Origin: an uncultured Erysipelotrichaceae bacterium | GTDB taxonomy: Bacteria > Bacillota_I > Bacilli_A > Erysipelotrichales > Erysipelotrichaceae | Assembly: GCA_902795525.1 (NCBI GenBank) | Contig: CADBLN010000187.1 | Coordinates: 1-6,934 of the forward strand | Direction of reading: 5' to 3' | Length of the DNA stretch: 6,934 bases | Part shown: piece after piece, positions 5,510 to 6,934 of the stretch | Layout of the letters: the number at the start of each line of letters is the position of its first letter | Numbering within the stretch: position 1 is the stretch's first letter | Translations under genes and position numbers: made by a program | Notes under the pieces: model-generated | Database searches by the model: none | What the model saw: the letters and a program-made list of their open reading frames with translations, nothing else | Told to the model about the DNA's origin: nothing

Positions 5510-6934
5510 CTATTTTAATAATTCATACTTAAATAAATCATCTTCGATATAATCTTTATAATATTCTGATAATGACTTTTTAAAATCTCTAATCATGTTA
5601 TCTAAGTCTCCATATTTTGCAACTGTTTTTTCACTTCCGTCAGCTTTTAATTCTTTTATTCGAAGATTAATTTCATCTTCTATTTGTGCTAAACCATAAT
5701 TTATTTTATTATCAAATTCCTCGCAGTTATTTTTACAATATTTAACTATTTCATTAAATGCCGTTATCATTTCTTTTTCTTTAGAGTTGAGAGGAGATGA
5801 CATAGCGATAAGTTGATTTAACTTCTTGTATGCTTTTGTTTTTTTGTTAATTAGCGTTAATTCGTTCTTATACTCTGTTCCATTTGTTGCAGTAAAGTGT
5901 TTGCTGTTATTTACGTGCGATAAACATGTATAAATCAAGCAACGTTTTAAAAACTCCTTGTCTTTTATATAAAGTTCCCCTTTGTCAGCTGTTGTAAAAT
6001 AAATGTCTTTGTTGTGCCATTCGTTTGGTGAATATAGCTTTGCACAAAACAAAGGCAACTTTGTTTCAAAATTATCATCTCTTAAATAATAACCATATGA
6101 TTGTTCAAGAGCATCTCTAGTTATAGTTCTTGTTAAACATCTGGAATTAGGATTTAAATTAAATGATGTTGCTCTTAAATATCCTACGATATTTTTGTTG
6201 TACTTAGCTTTCTTTTTGACATGTTTAGTTGTTTGTAGTCCTGTTCCGCCTTCTACACAAATATCTGTCTCTATATCGGTGGAGAAATTTCTTTTTTCAT
6301 TAAATACATTAAATGTTTTATATACTTTTTTTATTTCTTTTGATCCCTCAAATTTTAACATTCCATTTACAATGTTATACATCTTTAAATTTATAACTTC
6401 ATTTTCTTCTTCAACATTTTTCCACCAAATACACGATATGGCACTTGGTCCCGCATGAAAGTGTTCTCTATTAAACAAGTACCCATCCATAAATGTTTTA
6501 TTAACCAAGTGTAAACTTTTATAGTATTTTATTGGGGAAAATAGAATATAACTATCGTTTGGTTGTCTTAAATAATATTTAAATGCACTCCAAATAAATA
6601 AATTATCCATTTCTCTATGAGATGCTTGATCAGTTCCTGCTTCTATAAACTTTTTATAAATAAAACTTTTTTCTTTGATTTCTGTTTTATCTTGTGCAGT
6701 AATATCTCTGTATGGTGGATTTTCTAAAAGTATGATGGTGCATTTACTATCGTCAATATATTTTTTAATTTCTGGATTTTCTAAAAATTCTTCATCAAGT
6801 GCATTGGCTCCTGACAAGTAACCGTACGTGTTTAAGTTTGGCATTATATCTGGATTAGTTTTATCAGGTATTGGTGGAACAATGTATCTCACTCTATCTC
6901 CGAACTTTTCTTTTAATACAATCCATTCTTTTAA
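5510..6934 (-). CDS. Gamma-type N6-adenine DNA methyltransferase, N-terminus cut off by window edge
   Basis: Predicted to transfer a methyl group from S-adenosylmethionine to adenine N6 in DNA. The frame is open from the window edge (first full codon at 6934), and 474 residues are visible. Motif IV, NPPY, is at visible residues 72-75 (bases 6721-6710), preceded by the strand CTIILLE. Next come a helix-rich block and a strand YILFSPIKYY, as in Eco57I-like N-6 methylases. The rest would be target recognition, ending in a charged helical C-terminus. The S-adenosylmethionine-binding motif I is not visible and should lie upstream, so GTG at 6892, despite a GGAG nearby, is probably internal. The gene is strikingly AT-rich beside its neighbours. 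No restriction endonuclease or specificity subunit is in the window, so it may be an orphan methylase or a type IIG-like protein. Confidence 0.83.
   Translation of the reverse strand, partial: LKEWIVLKEKFGDRVRYIVPPIPDKTNPDIMPNLNTYGYLSGANALDEEFLENPEIKKYIDDSKCTIILLENPPYRDITAQDKTEIKEKSFIYKKFIEAGTDQASHREMDNLFIWSAFKYYLRQPNDSYILFSPIKYYKSLHLVNKTFMDGYLFNREHFHAGPSAISCIWWKNVEEENEVINLKMYNIVNGMLKFEGSKEIKKVYKTFNVFNEKRNFSTDIETDICVEGGTGLQTTKHVKKKAKYNKNIVGYLRATSFNLNPNSRCLTRTITRDALEQSYGYYLRDDNFETKLPLFCAKLYSPNEWHNKDIYFTTADKGELYIKDKEFLKRCLIYTCLSHVNNSKHFTATNGTEYKNELTLINKKTKAYKKLNQLIAMSSPLNSKEKEMITAFNEIVKYCKNNCEEFDNKINYGLAQIEDEINLRIKELKADGSEKTVAKYGDLDNMIRDFKKSLSEYYKDYIEDDLFKYELLK

Noticed and set aside
5510..6892. 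Methyltransferase as a complete gene starting at GTG 6892
   Set aside because: The frame stays open through 14 more codons to the window edge, and NPPY would fall at residue 58 with no cofactor-binding motif I before it. A cut-off N-terminus is more likely, although a GGAG precedes the GTG.

Overview
The window looks like part of a mobile element (phage, plasmid or integrative element) of a low-GC Gram-positive bacterium (Bacillota). The reasons are AT-rich DNA, strong GGAGG-type ribosome binding sites, the standard genetic code, short intergenic gaps and a typical accessory cargo. No capsid, integrase, transposase or replication-initiation gene is present, so the kind of element is inferred, not shown. 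Every supported gene lies on the minus strand, so transcription runs from high to low coordinates. No stretch longer than 300 bases lacks a gene.

In transcription order: (1) 6934-5510, the C-terminal part of a gamma-type N6-adenine DNA methyltransferase (NPPY motif), open at the window edge. (2) 5400-4726, an XRE/Cro-type helix-turn-helix regulator with an unrecognised C-terminal domain. (3) 4461-3214 and 3214-2144, a translationally coupled pair: a glutamine-synthetase-fold amidoligase (COOH-NH2 ligase) and a class II glutamine amidotransferase. (4) 1976 to beyond base 1, a RecD2-type SF1 DNA helicase cut off by the window edge. Intrinsic terminators follow the methyltransferase, the regulator and the amidotransferase, so the window is divided into separate transcription units.

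The most interesting material lies between the genes. All three intergenic promoter regions carry a wide inverted repeat of the form TGTKA-N18/19-TMACA. Two copies have identical 6-base arms and spacing (ATGTTA-N18-TAACAT, ATGTGA-N18-TCACAT). The third has TGTTA/TAACA with one extra base. In the amidoligase and recD2 promoters one arm coincides with the extended -10 element in the same register. The regulator gene sits among these sites, so autoregulation plus control of both neighbours is a reasonable model.

Both the amidoligase and recD2 mRNAs also begin with a leader containing an intrinsic terminator just upstream of the gene. The amidoligase leader has four alternating complementary segments (CAACG, CGUUG, CAACG, CGUUG). 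Segment pair 2:3 forms the terminator, while 1:2 and 3:4 form the read-through fold. This is the layout of a regulated attenuator, and I do not recognise it as a known riboswitch class.

Working model: a repressor- and attenuator-controlled amidation cassette. The amidotransferase releases ammonia from glutamine and the amidoligase joins it, or another amine, to an unknown carboxylate. It is flanked by DNA-modification and DNA-processing genes of the same element.
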